A stretch of DNA of 64,000 nucleotides from Stomoxys calcitrans. Taxonomy: Eukaryota > Arthropoda > Insecta > Diptera > Muscidae. Under the pieces are notes generated by a model, which saw only the letters and a list, made by a program, of their open reading frames with translations, did not search any database and had not been told where the DNA came from. How positions within the stretch are numbered: the first letter of the stretch is position 1; the number at the start of each line of letters is the position of its first letter. The DNA lies in NCBI RefSeq assembly GCF_963082655.1, contig NC_081552.1, positions 52,801,947 to 52,865,946 on the forward strand, read 5' to 3'. Positions 22,540 to 34,370 of this stretch are shown piece after piece. A program made the position numbers and the translations under genes.

Positions 22540-24830
22540 TTGTTGTTGTAGCAGTGTGTTGCGTTCTATCTTTCGTCTGCTTAATTCTGTTGAGTATCCA
22601 GATTCAGGAACTCTGCGACTAAGATACAGGGATCTGGGTCTGAGACGAGTAGGTTTTGGCTGGGCAGTTACACAGGTGACGTGTGTCCTGTGGTCCCTTG
22701 GTCACAATCGGGACATACATCCGGCACGTTGCCATCAGGAAGGAATTGAGGCTGCTGCATCTGCTTGATCGTCATTGAGCCAGAACTACTCTGGTTTACC
22801 GAGGGAGTTCAATTTCTTCAGGTGTAATGTAGTAGTCGTTCTCCAAGGACTACATTCACCCGGTAGCTTTTTGCCGCATCTGCTACCGTGTCTGCATGAA
22901 TGTTGTCTAGGCCCGCTTGATCTAAAGGTTCCCTCTTGTAGCGCTGGACCTCTCGCCCTAGATCATGTAGATCTACCTTAAGGCTTCTGGGCGGTGAATA
23001 CCTATCTACAAGATGATTATTTCGATAGTCTCTGCGATAACAACCCAGAGGGTATTGCTTAGACAGCATGTATTGGGTTGCCCAAAAAGTAATTGCGGAT
23101 TTTTTAAAAGAAAGTAAATACATTTTTAATAAAGCTTACAATGAACTTTAATCAAATATACTTTTTTTACACTTTTTTCTAAAGCAAGCTAAAAGTAACT
23201 GCTGATAACTGACAGAAGAAAGAATGCAATTACAGAGTCACAAGCTGTGAAAAAATTTGTCAACGCCGACTATATGAAAAATCCGCAATTACTTTTTGGG
23301 CAACCCAATAGTTATGTAGGATCTTTGTCTCCGCCGTTTTTCGAACGGCGGCATTCTGACAGATCTGAATATTATTCCACTGCGTGTCACAGAGCTGACG
23401 AGACCAAACTGCAGCTGCATAACTTACCACAGACCGGCCAATTGCTTAATACGTGGTCAACAAGGTTTCTTTGTCTGCACCCCAAGTGCTGCCGGCAAGT
23501 GACTTGAAGACCTTGTTCCTACTTTTGACTTTATCGCAAATTGCTGTGGCATGTGCGGAGAATTTGTAAGAGCTGTCACATATGGTACCAAGTATTTTGG
23601 GACACTTGAGGGTAGGAATTGTCACTCCGTCGGCCATCACTTTCAGGTCCCTAAGCACCCCATGCGTGTATGAAGTGAATAATTTGGCTGCGATTTGAAG
23701 GCACATATCTTCAGATTTCTTGCAGCGAAATGGGAAGCAAGTTCGCTGAGGTAGACGTTTAACCTATCGCAGATGCAATCACTGGAATGGGGGGTCTGAT
23801 GCCATGATCGTACAATCATCCATATGTGACACGATCTCAATGCCGTCTGGAGGGGGTGGAAGGGAGGACAGGTAGAGGTTAAACAGAGATATCACCACAC
23901 CTCAGGGACTCCCTGTTTAACTCTACGATTTGTTTCGATTTCTTATTCCAAAATTCCAAAAATGACTGGCGACTACACAGATAATTCACGACCCAACATT
24001 TCAGACCGGGCTGGAGGGAGCAGTGCCACGAGGACCGTTCTATCACATGGCATGGTCTGATTGAAGTCACGGCAAATGTGTGCGGTGATGGCATGCAGAG
24101 CAGTTGTTGTGCTATGCAGTCTTAGAAATTCTTGCTGATGCTCGGCAAATGGAAAATCTCACACGAGACTCGGGAGCAGTAGTCCCTCAAGCCTCTTAGC
24201 TACTGGTGAGATTAGGGAGATCGGTCTGTATGACTCCCCCCAACCTCGGGTCCCTTTCAGGCTTCAGTAGCGGGATCAGTCTACCTATCTTCCAGACATC
24301 GGGTACCATGAGAGTGTTCAAAGACAGGTTGAGGACAGTCGTAAGGTACTCGATCCCAGTTTGATTCAGATTCTTCAGCATCAGTGTAGAGATTCCGTCG
24401 GGGCCCAACGCCTTGGATGACTTGGCGCCACGGATGACATTCGTAACTTCGTCCACGGTAAATTGTGATGGTTGTTCTTGGGCTCGGCGACCACGGATAT
24501 GACGAATAGCGCTCCTCCTAGCCCTGTCACTCTCGGGATGCACAATAAATTGATGATTGAACAACCTGGCGCACCTCTTCGGATCAGTCACGGTTACGTC
24601 GCCAAAAGATACTGAGTTCCTGTTGTCCTGTCTACCCGGGGTTCGGGAGTGGCTTAACAGTAGAGCACAGCTTGCCTAAACCGGTACATTGCTCCAAATG
24701 TTCCAGCCACAAATTCCGGTATGTATAGCTCTATTTCGGCAGTACCGGACCTGACTGCTATCCCCATGAACTCCATGTTGGGGTCACTAGTGCCAGGCGT
24801 GGCCGAGATGGGTCTATACTCCACGGAATT
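22540..24830 (-). pseudogene. Longer LINE copy (RT), split by a MITE
   Basis: From 24830 downwards: possible pre-RT or endonuclease remnant (EYRPISATPGTSDPNMEF), RT fingers with AKSSKALGPDGISTLMLKNL (about 24440-24340), VPDVWKIGRLIPLLKPERDP, RT core remnants near 24100-23880, FKSLAGSTWGADKETLL, QYPLGCYRRDYRNNHLVDRY, and VNVVLGERLLH near 22870. Frameshifts and stops are common. MITE copy 4 (23073-23308) splits it. The 3' end is the same CTACAACAACAAC tail as at 19151. Same family as 6908-7190. Inactive. Confidence 0.75.
23073..23308. mobile_element. Mariner-derived MITE, copy 4
   Basis: 236 bp, complete TIRs, TA flanks, inserted in the LINE RT copy. Confidence 0.95.
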
Positions 24831-25135
24831 TGCATGTGGAGTTGGCGATCCTCGTAAAGCTCTTATAGGCGAGCAAGCTCGTTCCGGTATATACGACCGT
24901 TCGACCGATCGTCGCGGGAACATGATGGCCATGGGTTATTTAAAGGCACCAATAAGGCCTTGGCACTCAGTATTTAAGTAAGCGCCGATGCCGCCCGGCC
25001 TTTTACTGAGACTCTCCACTCGATACCACTGATTGCCCTAGACTGCAGTTGCAGCTACTCTGTAAGGAGCATTTAACTATCTACAATCTATGGACGCGCC
25101 CGGTTGCTCCCAGCTAAACTTCTCGTGATAACGCC
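24831..25135 (-). repeat. 393-bp CAA-tailed retroposon, partial
   Basis: 'gcatgtggagttggcgatcc' through TTATTTAAAGGCACC to 'cccagctaaacttctcgtga'. Abuts the LINE copy. Confidence 0.75.
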
Positions 25136-25139
25136 ACGC

Positions 25140-25800
25140 CATGTTCTCTGTTGTAATGTCCTTGTTGCACTATTCTCCATCGCAGTCCTCCAAACTATTG
25201 AGGCGTAAGTTTGTATTGGTCTTCTCGCATTGGACTGCAAAGTAAGTTTGTAATTGGCCAAAACACGCTCTTTTAAAGCTAGTGGACCATCCGTCTACAT
25301 CTGTAAGCGTTCTCTGTACACTCCTGAATGTCCTACTTTCGGTTCAGTTTCCTCTCCAAGATCGCACCTAAGTATTAGACATTGTCAGATATCGAAATCG
25401 ATCTGTTGGGAAAACATTTAATTGCCTCAGCTACGTCTTCTTGGTGAACAGGCAAATTTCAGTCTTCTCTGGGTTAACATTCACATTGAAAGATCTAGCA
25501 CAGTCGTACGCCATTTCTATGACCCTTTCGCCATTTTAACGTAGCTGATACCTATTGATACCCAATGCATACCAGCATCTTGGCATTAAGAGATTTTTCT
25601 ATTTTGTGCACAACTTCGTGCAGGACCTCCCCTTTAGGCTTGGAGGTCTATACCTTGTCCCCTGCTAAGCTCATTTTGGAGTACATATACGCAAGTTCCA
25701 GGCGTGCTGTGTATATGGCAGCTAGTTAGGGCCAGATAATCCGTTTCTCTCTACAGTAGCGCCGAAAATATTCCATCAGGTCCTGGTGACTTCATGATTT
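25140..25800 (-). pseudogene. Degenerate LINE RT fragment
   Basis: On the minus strand SFNVNVNPEKTEICLFTKKT, a typical segment following the RT palm, with a broken continuation resembling 2845-3350. Many stops. Confidence 0.45.
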
Positions 25801-25917
25801 AAATGACAGTTAAAATACCAGAAACCTCTCCAAGCTGCTCAATACCAAGCGAGGTTTTGTGACAGATTATATTGTGATCTCTTTGATATACAATTGGAGA
25901 AGTATGTATGTACCTAC

Positions 25918-26267
25918 CGGTTCAGATTCTTCATTGTACATTTCCGAGCCTTCGGTATTTGGCTCAGCCCCATCTTCAGTAATTGGCTCAGCCTCATCAA
26001 ATTTAACATTAAAATTATGAAGTGCTTCTTGTTTCTTTGGTGGTCTTGATAAGATCCTGATAGATATATCCATTTACTAACATTTACATATTCCTCATGA
26101 ATCACAACCATTAAAAGCTTACCATTTTGGCGCCACATGGTCACAAAGGAAGCTCAAGCGATCAAATAAGTTCCATTGACTTTCAGTGATTTCATTAGCA
26201 CAGATTTTTTTATAGTCCCTAACATAGCGATCACGCAAACTCTTCCATCGTGTATAGCAATCGGACT
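25918..26267 (-). CDS. MADF cassette 7, exons B and C
   Basis: Exon B 26267-26123 (SDCYTRWKSLRDRYVRDYKK, ESQWNLFDRLSFLCDHVAPK), acceptor TTATTTCAG|AG, donor AATG|GTAAGC. Exon C 26056-25918 (ILSRPPKKQEALHNFNVKFD, then a repeated acidic EAEPITEDGAEPNTEG, ending YNEESEP), donor CCG|GTAGGT. It is the longest linker exon of the array (139 bp). The matching exon A is 31734-31602, beyond a 5.3-kb intron. Phases 1-2-0, as in the other cassettes. Confidence 0.85.
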
Positions 26268-26350
26268 CTGAAATAAAAAAATTGGAAATGTATATAATGA
26301 AGCTTTTTTCATTTGAAAATAAAAATCTTACAAATTCTAAAAAGGAATAT

Positions 26351-26546
26351 ATTGGGTTGCCCAAAAAGTAATTGCGGATTTTTCATATAGTCGGCGTTGA
26401 CTCTGTCAGTTATCAGCTGTTACTTTTAGCTTGCTTTAGAAAAAAGTGTAAAAAAAGTATATTTGATTAAAGTTCATTCTAAGTTTTTTTTTTAAATGCA
26501 TTTACTTTCTTTTAAAAAATCCGCAATTACTTTTTGGGCAACCCAA
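26351..26546. mobile_element. Mariner-derived MITE, copy 5
   Basis: 196 bp; TIRs complete, with about 40 bp lost near the left end (the segment with 'cacagcttgtgactctg'). Confidence 0.95.
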
Positions 26547-26793
26547 TAATATTTCCTTTCGACCTAAAAACTATAACATAAATAAGTGAAATATGGTCAG
26601 ATGTGGAGCTTCTAAAATGAGGCTAATTCGTTCAAATTTTCGGCGAAATCTAATGAAAATTTACTACCTTGCTCCAAGAATATGATACTCGGGGCAAACA
26701 TGGTCCACCAGCGTTCGGGTCTATACACGCGTCTTAATGGTGTAAATGTGAAACGGGCAGTTGTTAACCATGGCTATCCTTTCGAACGACGAA

Positions 26794-27774
26794 CAGTGGG
26801 AGAAAATCAAAAAAAAAAAAAAAACTTGAAAAAAATATGCCGTATGGGAGCGGGTAGAGATATCTCTTTGACAGTTAAAGCTGAGGTGTTAGCGAGATCG
26901 TGTGCAAAATTTCAAGGCCCTAGGTGGTCCCGAGCGCGTCTTGGCAGGCCCCTAAAGTTGGTAACCCCGGCATTTCGAAAATTGTGCGGGCTGCCAAACC
27001 TTCAATTGTGGTCCGATTTTCATAGTTCTTTTTTTGCTGCATAGTGCTCAAAAAAGACCGCCGGAGGTTTATAATATCTCCACTGGTTTTGGGGATACAT
27101 GAGTTTTAATTTTTATTTGTTCATATTATTGGCTTTGTATTTTGCAATTAACAAAGGCATTTATGGTTCGATTTTCATTTGTATGCATGATTTGGATTCG
27201 TGACAAAATTTGCTACGACTTTGTCGCAAAATGTGTCCACATCTGACTATTCAGTTAATAGTTATACAGCTTGGGAAAGAGCTGAAAAAAGTATATTTTT
27301 TGCATTTTTTGGTTAAAAAAAAAGTATTTTCATTGAATTGTCTTTATTTAAAACAAATTGCTTTAATACCTTAATCTTAAAAATAAAAATCGAACTACAA
27401 ATATTACCATCGTCAATTGCAAAATACGAAGCCAATCTCTGCCAAAATTTCAACAAATAAAAATTAGAACTCATATCTCACCGAATCCAGTGGACATATT
27501 GTATTACCTCAAGCATACTTTTTGAAGAAATTTTTCAGCACTATCCAGCAAAAAAATCGGACAACAACCCAAACCAGTTTTCGAAATGCCAAGGTGACCA
27601 ATTTTAGGGACCTGCCGAGACGCGCCCGGACCACCTAGGGTCTCGAAATTTTGCACATGACCTCGATGACAGCTGTAACCACAGTTGTAACTACCTTAAA
27701 TTTCAAAGAGTTATCTCTATCCGTTCTCAAATGCCATATTTTTTGCTAGTTTTTTTTTCGATTTTCTCCCACTG
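26794..27774. mobile_element. Foldback element with ~240-bp inverted repeats
   Basis: The left end from CAGTGGGAGAAAATC is matched in inverted orientation by the right end GATTTTCTCCCACTG. The similarity runs about 240 bp inward, including 'ttcaaggccctaggtggtcc' versus the complement of 'ggaccacctagggtctcgaa', and 'gcgtcttggcaggcccctaa' versus 'ttagggacctgccgagacgc'. The middle (about 27040-27530) is AT-rich without coding capacity. No clear target duplication, only CGACG-like sequence on both sides. Family not recognised. Confidence 0.75.
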
Positions 27775-27802
27775 TGCGACGGCTTGATGCTATGCTATGT
27801 TT

Positions 27803-28048
27803 GTTCGCGTACTTTTTCAGTAAAAATTTGCCGGTAAAGATTTGGGGGAGAGAAGAGCCTTAGCACTCTTTAGCTATGTATTATAATTAAACAGCTGGTT
27901 TTCATAAAACTGCTGTTCGATGCTACAAATTTCTGATGGGAAAAAACCTCCAGTAGAAATACAAGCTCTCAATTACAAAACTCACAAAACTTAGCTTGCT
28001 TTCTCGCACTTTTCCGCTCTCTTCTGCTGGCAAATAAAGTAAGTGAAC
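27803..28048. repeat. Unclassified MITE-like repeat with GTTCGCGTACTTT ends
   Basis: Left end GTTCGCGTACTTT, right end AAAGTAAGTGAAC (imperfect complement), about 246 bp. Shared interior: 'aaacagctg', 'ccagtagaaat', 'ctctcttctgctggcaaata'. Other copies: 57880-58152, about 60680-60818 (partial), about 53772-53880 (partial). Confidence 0.65.
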
Positions 28049-28080
28049 GATTTCCACGCTTAATATTCATGCTTGAAAAT

Positions 28081-28352
28081 CATGGCGAAACAATTAAAGG
28101 TGGCCTCATTTGTGCAACAACCACAAATCATATGGTGCAATCTGCCATCTTGTCATCAAGATGATCGTAGTTTTGCCAACACACGCAAAGAATTTTGTGA
28201 GCGTGTTTGTTTACGTGTGCGCACATGAGCAGATAATACGCGAGAAAGAAGATAACAACAAAGAGAATGCAAACAAAAATCTCTTATCTTAATCTTAATA
28301 CCATCAAACCTAGCCTGCTATTAACGGCTGTTCGCGTAAGACCACCTTTTTA
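28081..28352. repeat. Dispersed repeat with GGTGGCCTCA ends
   Basis: 'catggcgaaacaattaaagg' + TGGCCTCA ... GTAAGACCACCTTT. The inverted copy lies at about 45570-45826. Interior landmarks 'caaccacaaatcatatggtg' and 'cttaataccatcaaac' are shared. Possibly a short TIR element with TTAA at its edges, but homology runs a few bases beyond the apparent ends. Confidence 0.5.
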
Positions 28353-28687
28353 AATCCGCTTTGCATGAAAATGTGGTTTATCGGCTTCATATCTTCTAGT
28401 TGTAAACTTTCTCCCACTTTGGCTGTGTGTCGAATGGAAGCATCGTTGTAGGGATAGTAAAAATATGATGTTAAGTGTGTTGAATAATTTTTGAGTAGCT
28501 CAGGGGCTAGTAAGATTTTTGACAGCACAGGAAATTTTGACATTTCATTCATGACATAATTACCAGGTAGGGTTCCGTAAACAGCTGAGTACAATTTTTT
28601 CTCGCGAACTGCACTATCTGTCAACGAGCTTTTGTTGTGTGTATGTATTCTAGTAAAGAAGCATAACACACACAAACGACGAAACAT
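28310..28687 (-). pseudogene. Unrecognised gene fragment, copy 1 (125 codons)
   Basis: An open frame starting MFRRLCVLCFFTRIHTHNKS, then SAVREKKLYSAVYGTLPGNY, MNEMSKFPVLSKILLAPELL, TSYFYYPYNDASIR and EDMKPINHIFMQ. The composition looks like real protein rather than chance. Its last ~14 residues come from the repeat ending at 28352, so the original C-terminus is lost or lies in another exon (a GT follows AAAAG near 28345). Two shorter copies at about 34645-34794 and 53985-54245 share part of the coding region, the last also sharing ~110 bp of upstream DNA. Basic N-terminus without acids suggests a possible mitochondrial presequence. Family not recognised. Confidence 0.45.
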
Positions 28688-28759
28688 GGCGCGAACTAGT
28701 TACATACACAAAATCAGAGTTGCACTAATCACTGATTTTGACAGATAGTGCACTCAATA

Positions 28760-29355
28760 ATTTGTTGTTGGGCAACTGACACTACCTGTAAATGAATATC
28801 TTCTAATCTTGGTTTCATTGAGCAAAGTCCCATGTCAGTAATTGTAAATTCATTTGCGTTTTGGTAACCAACTTGCGTGCGGCATAACTTAGCCACCTAC
28901 ATTGTGGGCAGACGTCACTCAATTTAAACGACTTATTTGGCATAAAATAAGTAAAATTATTGTTTATTATCATTGGCAACGGGATTCTAAAAGGTTGTTA
29001 TTAAACAATAACAGATAAAATTACAGTTTTGTGTTTGTAGTTTATTGAAATTATGGCGCTGCCGTTTAGTGATTTATCTATAACGAAAAATCTTGTCTAC
29101 ATGACATGAGTTTCGTTCTTCATTTTCATGAAAACAATAGAAAAAATAGCAGCAAATCGGCATTTGCATTTATTTTTCGTGTAGTAATGGCTTCTCCCGC
29201 TAAAAAAATTAATACAGGTGTCTTTAAAATAACATTAATTGTCTTACTCGCCGTGTTTTCCTCTTTTCCAAAGCAAGATCTACAATATCTCCATATTTAT
29301 ATTTTTGGAAAATATTCATTACGAAAATAATTATTGATTTCTGGCTTTTTCCTGT
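28760..29355. other. No gene or recognised repeat seen
   Basis: AT-rich intronic sequence of the MADF locus. The plus open frame at 29106-29330 has no domain. Confidence 0.4.
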
Positions 29356-29359
29356 ATTA

Positions 29360-30301
29360 TTGGGTTGCCTAAAAAGCAATTGCGGATTTTGTAAAAGAAA
29401 GTAAATGCATTTTTAATAAAACTTAGAATGAACTTTAATCAAATATATAATTGCCATTTTGTTCGATAACCTTTTGCCATCTTCCTGACAAATTTAGTAT
29501 TCCACGCTCATAGAACTTCTGGGCTTTATCTGCAAAAAACTGAACCAAGTGCGATTTTATAGCCTTATCATTGCCGAAAGTTTTACCATTTAAGGAGTTC
29601 TGCAAAGATCGAAATAAATGGTAGTCTGATGGTGCAAGGTCAGGGCTATATGGTTAATGCATCAAAAGTTCCCAGCCAAGCTCACTCAGTTTTTGGCGAG
29701 TGACCAAAGATGTGTGCGGTCTAGCGTTGTCCTGGTGGAATATGACACCTTTACGATTGACCAATTCTGGTCGCCTCTCCTTGATGGCTGTATTCAATTT
29801 GTCCAATTGTTGATAGTAAACATCCGAATTAATCGTTTGGTTCCTTGGAAGCAGCTCAAAATATACCACTGCCTTCCAATCCCACCAAACAGACAGCATA
29901 ACCTTCTTTTGGTGGATATCAGCCTTTGAAGTGGTTTGAGCTGGTTCACCATGCTTGGACCATGATCGTTTTCGACTAACGTTGTTGTAAACAATCCTTT
30001 TTTCATGTCCAGTTATGATTCGTTTTAAAAACGGATCGAATTTATTACGTTTAAGGTTCATATCACAAGCGTTGATTCGGTTTGTTAAATGAATTTCTTT
30101 CAATACATGTGGTACCCATATTACAATTGACGCCAAACAAACAAATGTAAACTAAATTTCGCGCACTTTTTTTCTAAAGCAAGCTAAAAGTAACAGCTGA
30201 TAACTGACAGAAGAATGAATGCAATTACAGAATCACAAGCCGTTGAAACAATTTGTCAACGCCGACTATATTACTACTATATTACTTTTTGGGCAACCCA
30301 A
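29360..30301 (-). mobile_element. Mariner transposon with inactivated transposase (parent of the MITEs)
   Basis: 942 bp, TIRs as in the MITEs (TTGGGTTGCC...), TA flanks. On the minus strand the transposase is open from 30136 to 29654 and continues after one TAA to about 29448. Visible: LKRIITGHEKRIVYNN (first catalytic site of mariner, normally TGDEKW, here Asp to His and Trp to Arg), SVWWDWKAVVYFELLP, VIFHQDNARPHTSLVTRQ (second catalytic Asp), stop, then PYSPDLAPSDYHLF (third Asp of DD34D). The N-terminal helix-turn-helix part is deleted. It cannot transpose itself. Its outer ~150 bp and ~85 bp equal the MITE halves. Confidence 0.9.
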
Positions 30302-30654
30302 TATTATGTGGCGTACACATCTTGTTCTGTACACATCTACTTCTAATTTTTGACAAACGTCAAAATTTTTCAGTATTAGAAAAAATGGTCCATTGGCACA
30401 GCAAAATTAAATTTTTTTCTTACCAGGGTAAAAAAAAAACAACCCCCACTTAATTTCTACATCTCACCATAGGAGATTGCTATCATTCGACACACGCTCT
30501 TTGTTTCTGAACTTCCATGCAATTTTCTTCATCATCGTCTTCTTACTTCGCCATAGGACAGTATTGCCTCGATTTACGTCGACTCTGTTAACATCGTTTC
30601 AATTTACGTCGTCAAAAGAATTGTTCCTAATAACTTGTATTTGATAGGTGCACC

Positions 30655-30820
30655 TGATAACCGACATGGTAGCGTGCTCGGATTTTCAGAGCGGGGGTCA
30701 TGGGTTCGATTCCCACCAGAGGCCTTGGTCTATCGCTACTGTGGTATCACAATGGACTTAAAATTCTCTAAGTGAGTATGCCAAGGACTGCCACTCTCAT
30801 CCAACCTAACCTAACTTCGA
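30655..30820 (+). repeat. tRNA-derived SINE family 2
   Basis: A box near GACATGGTAGCGTGCTCGG, B box GGGTTCGATTCCC at about 30710, body 'ctactgtggtatcacaatgg', tail CATCCAACCTAACCTAAC. It is not a tRNA gene: no acceptor stem pairing and a long non-tRNA body. Confidence 0.8.
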
Positions 30821-31601
30821 TTTAAGTCGTCATTTGATTTAAGTCACCTTAATAGTTTCCGATAAAAATCGGTCGATCTCTTTTTGGGTTGAACTCGTTG
30901 TTTATTCTGGGGAATCCTAATTTTGTGTAGTTTGTATGGAGAAAATTGCTATCCCCGCTTACTATCACCGTTTATGGTGTCATCATTCAATTTGAATGAC
31001 AAAACTCAAAGATGAAGAACGCAACATGATCATCAATGATTAAACGTTCTGGAATGCAAAAATTGCTTAGGAATGTAATAAAATCACATTTATGAACTCC
31101 GAGAAATATTTATTTAAAACTAAAATGATTTATTTTGTTAGTTTTGTTGATATTTGATTATTTCGGATATGTGTCAGTACAGCCAACGCTAAAGTACAAA
31201 GCATTTAGCTTGAACAGCGTTTTATTTATAAATAAGCCAGCGGATCCGCTGAACTGGTAAATAAAACAACCATGAAGTACTAATGCGGCATTTCTTACGT
31301 AGCGAAAGGGAGCTAGCTAAGAATCGCTAACCCACATGCAAGTAGGCGACAACAATATGTACATCATAAGGTATACTTTAATAGTATAGGGTTGCGGTGG
31401 TAAAGACGTCCATGACCAGGAGTCAAATTGGATCGGTATATGTACGAAAATTCGACAGCAATGGGGATAATACTCAACTAGTTAAATGGTCAGTTTCATT
31501 TACAACAAAATCGTTCGGACAATGGATTTTCAATGGGCTCAATAAGTCAAATAGGAAAGATATTGTATTCCTAATCACATGTATTGAAAACTTGTCCTTA
31601 C

Positions 31602-31734
31602 CTGGTATGCCAACACATTTGCTGATGGAAACCCACGCCATCGCTCGTTTAACCTTGTTACAATATTCCCCATGTTTTCTTGCGTACAAAAGCTCATGTT
31701 TTTTTACTTCCTCGATTAGTAGTATATCGCTTTG
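31602..31734 (-). CDS. MADF cassette 7, exon A
   Basis: Acceptor CTCTTTTTTAAG|CAA (phase 0), 133 bp, donor CCAG|GTAAGG (phase 1). Encodes QSDILLIEEVKKHELLYARK and AMAWVSISKCVGIP, the first helices of a MADF domain. Continues in phase with exon B at 26267. Confidence 0.85.
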
Positions 31735-31819
31735 CTTAAAAAAGAGATGTAAACAAAACAAAGCATATTAATTTATTTTGTTCCTACAACATAAGATAAA
31801 TATCTTATAAATTAAAATG

Positions 31820-32470
31820 TAGGATTTTTAAGTTCAGAGACATATCCCACATAAACTATTACATGAAACAAATAAACAAAAATAAATGAGAAAATAATAC
31901 CATTGAAAATTTAGATACAAATATTAAAGAAAAAAAAAATAAATGTTAAGTCGAACCACACCAAGACTCTGGCATTCATTCAAAGAACTGATTTTTTATA
32001 AATAAAAAATTATTGATTATGAAACATATCGATGGCTTAATATAACTCAACTAAATTTTTTTCAAAATGAAATTTTTTGTTTATTTTGGAAGACAAAAGC
32101 CAGATGCACCCTGCCTCCAAATTTCAGGTGGATACATGCAAGTAACAGATTTACAACGATTTATTTACATATAATAGTAATACAAGGCCCTCGAGGCCAA
32201 AAACGGCTTACTACTAATACATTCCCAATTAAAAAACTTGAACTTGAGCCCGCTCCGCTGCGCCTTCTTTTACTTTATATGGAACAAAATTTTCCTTGGA
32301 ACATTTATTTTCGACAATTAAAGAGCTTTTAGTGAAATACCGTGCTACGAAAATAGTATATCGCTTGACAAACAGTTTAACAATTTAAGTGCCTATATCT
32401 GAATCCCATATGAATTTTAAGAATTGAAGTTTGGATTGTACTCCATACTTAAAATACTTTATTTCAGCCC
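31820..32470. other. Intronic AT-rich stretch
   Basis: No gene. 31960-32040 ('actctggcattcattcaaag') resembles 48770-48830, showing that intron sequence was copied along with the MADF cassettes. Confidence 0.4.
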
Positions 32471-32475
32471 GATAT

Positions 32476-33010
32476 TCTCATGATGTCTGATTTAGGGGTG
32501 ATTTCGGGGGTGAGGTGGTCCCCCAGACACTTGGCACTGAAAAAATATCCGCATCGTGCTCTTCTCTCAAATACCATTTATTTAAACCCCATATTGCCAT
32601 TGGTTTTGAGGGGCGTTTACAGGATGAGGCGTCCCCCAAACACATGGTTATCAAATCCGTTCTCTAATCTCAAATACCCTTCATTTGAGCCACATATTAG
32701 CATGGTCGAAAAATGTTTACTCTTTGGGGGCTGATTTGGGGAAGGGGTGATGCCTTAAATACATAGTTCTAGATTTGGATATCAAATTCGTATTCTACTC
32801 CCAAATACCTCTATTTGAGCCCCATATTGCGATGGTCAGTAAAAATTGCTGTTTGTGGGGTATTTTGGGAAAGGGGTAGTGGGTATCAATTCTTGCCATA
32901 CCCCCCCCCCCCCAATTCCTTTCATTTAAACCCCACATTGACATGGTCGGTAAATATGCCCGATTTAGGGGTGTTTTGGGAAGTGGGGTGGTCCCCCAAT
33001 CACTAAGCCC
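32476..33010. repeat. Tandem repeat, about four ~140-bp units
   Basis: Units begin near 'gcccgatttaggggtgtttt' and include 'gtggtcccccaatcac', 'tcaaataccatttatttgaa' and 'ccccatattgccatggtc'. A 14-base C run (32901-32914) lies in one unit. The design resembles the central arrays of non-autonomous fly transposons, but no ends are seen. Confidence 0.65.
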
Positions 33011-33806
33011 TGTCCACTGAACTGGATAGATTATTATCGTTATCATGTCGATAACACGTGCTTTGTACTGTATTCCATAAAAAAGGGACATAATCGGCCC
33101 AATTCTGAAAACTCTTAATTTCTCCCTCGAATAAAATCCTCCTATTCTGATTGAATGGGGAGAGAACATTTTTGGGAGAGGGAATTTCGAATTCTCAAAA
33201 ACAGCTGTTTTGCTTCAGCTGTTTTATTTTGGCTAAACATGTTACTATTATTTTTTGGAAAAAGAACATAAAATGGAAAAATAAGCAAAAAGAAGTTATA
33301 AAGGTTGATAAAAAAAGTTTACAAACATGTTTACTGTTGCTTTTGTAATGTTTGTTTTAATTTATGTATTTTAATGGTGCACAATTATGGCCTACAGCTT
33401 GTCACCATACTTATGTGTTGTGATAACAACTTTTCGTCTTCATCCAACAATCGTTGGCTAAATTAGATACTTCCAGAGTGGTTTTGGTTGACAGATTAAT
33501 TGCGGCGTGTTGTCCCTGGTTGCATGCGGGGCACACATCCTGCATGTTGGCGTTTTCCCTTGCCAAAAGGAGTTAAGGTGGCTGAATCGTATGAATGCTA
33601 TCAGGCAGATAGCCGTCTTATCTAAAGGCCTACTTTTATGGAACTAGAACTTGAAGATCTAATCGACATTTCCGGGCGGCGGCCGCTTTTATTGGTGTTT
33701 GGGACGGCTGCTGGACATAGTGCTGCCGGAAAGCGACTTATGGATTTATTCTTACTCTTGTGGAGTAAATGCTGCCAAATGTGGCGCCAAGTATCTTTGA
33801 ATAATT

Positions 33807-33925
33807 GCCCACGAACATTACATTAAGGAACAGGCAGAAGACTTCTTGCACATCATTGAGTGCCGCCGGATTCAACTTTAAGCTCAATGATAAGGGACCT
33901 CCTTTAAGTATCCGACTCGGAACCG
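33807..33925 (-). repeat. tRNA-derived SINE family 1, 3' fragment
   Basis: 'gcccacgaacattacattaa' to 'tatccgactcgg'. Confidence 0.65.
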
Positions 33926-34119
33926 AGTGTCAATGAAATTGAAAATCTTAAGAAAATCTTCTATGGTGTGTATATGACATATTTAAACTAGGAGAACCTA
34001 ACAAAATTTGTACTTGTTTTTGATGAAAAAGTGAAAAATTATTTCCATATATTTTAAATTGTTCGTAAGTAATAAAGAAGTGGTACCATTTTTTTTATAA
34101 AACCATAAAATTCACAAAT

Positions 34120-34370
34120 TTTTATCCTAATGCCTTTCATTTGTTTAGGGGAATTTTTTCCAAGTTTTATCGCCTCATTCTCCCTTTTATATCGATTCAG
34201 AATATCTACTTTTTTTCCCTGCGAGAGATTTCCCTTTTTGGAAGTTTGTTTAGAATAAGGGAAAGGGGATTAGGAAAAAAAACTCTCAGTAAATTGTTAT
34301 TCAGAATAGGGGAAAAGGGAGTAGGGAATAAACTCCCAGAGAATTTTTATTCAGAATAGGGCTGAATATT
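34120..34370. other. Short local repeat of AGAATAGGGGAAAAGGG type
   Basis: 'attcagaatagggg(aaa)gggatagg' recurs three times between 34250 and 34365, with an inverted partner near 33135-33190. 33010-33800 and 34370-34640 show nothing recognisable. Confidence 0.35.

Noticed and set aside
30655..30730. Possible tRNA gene
   Set aside because: A and B boxes are present but there is no cloverleaf closure or acceptor stem; the body and tail are SINE-like.
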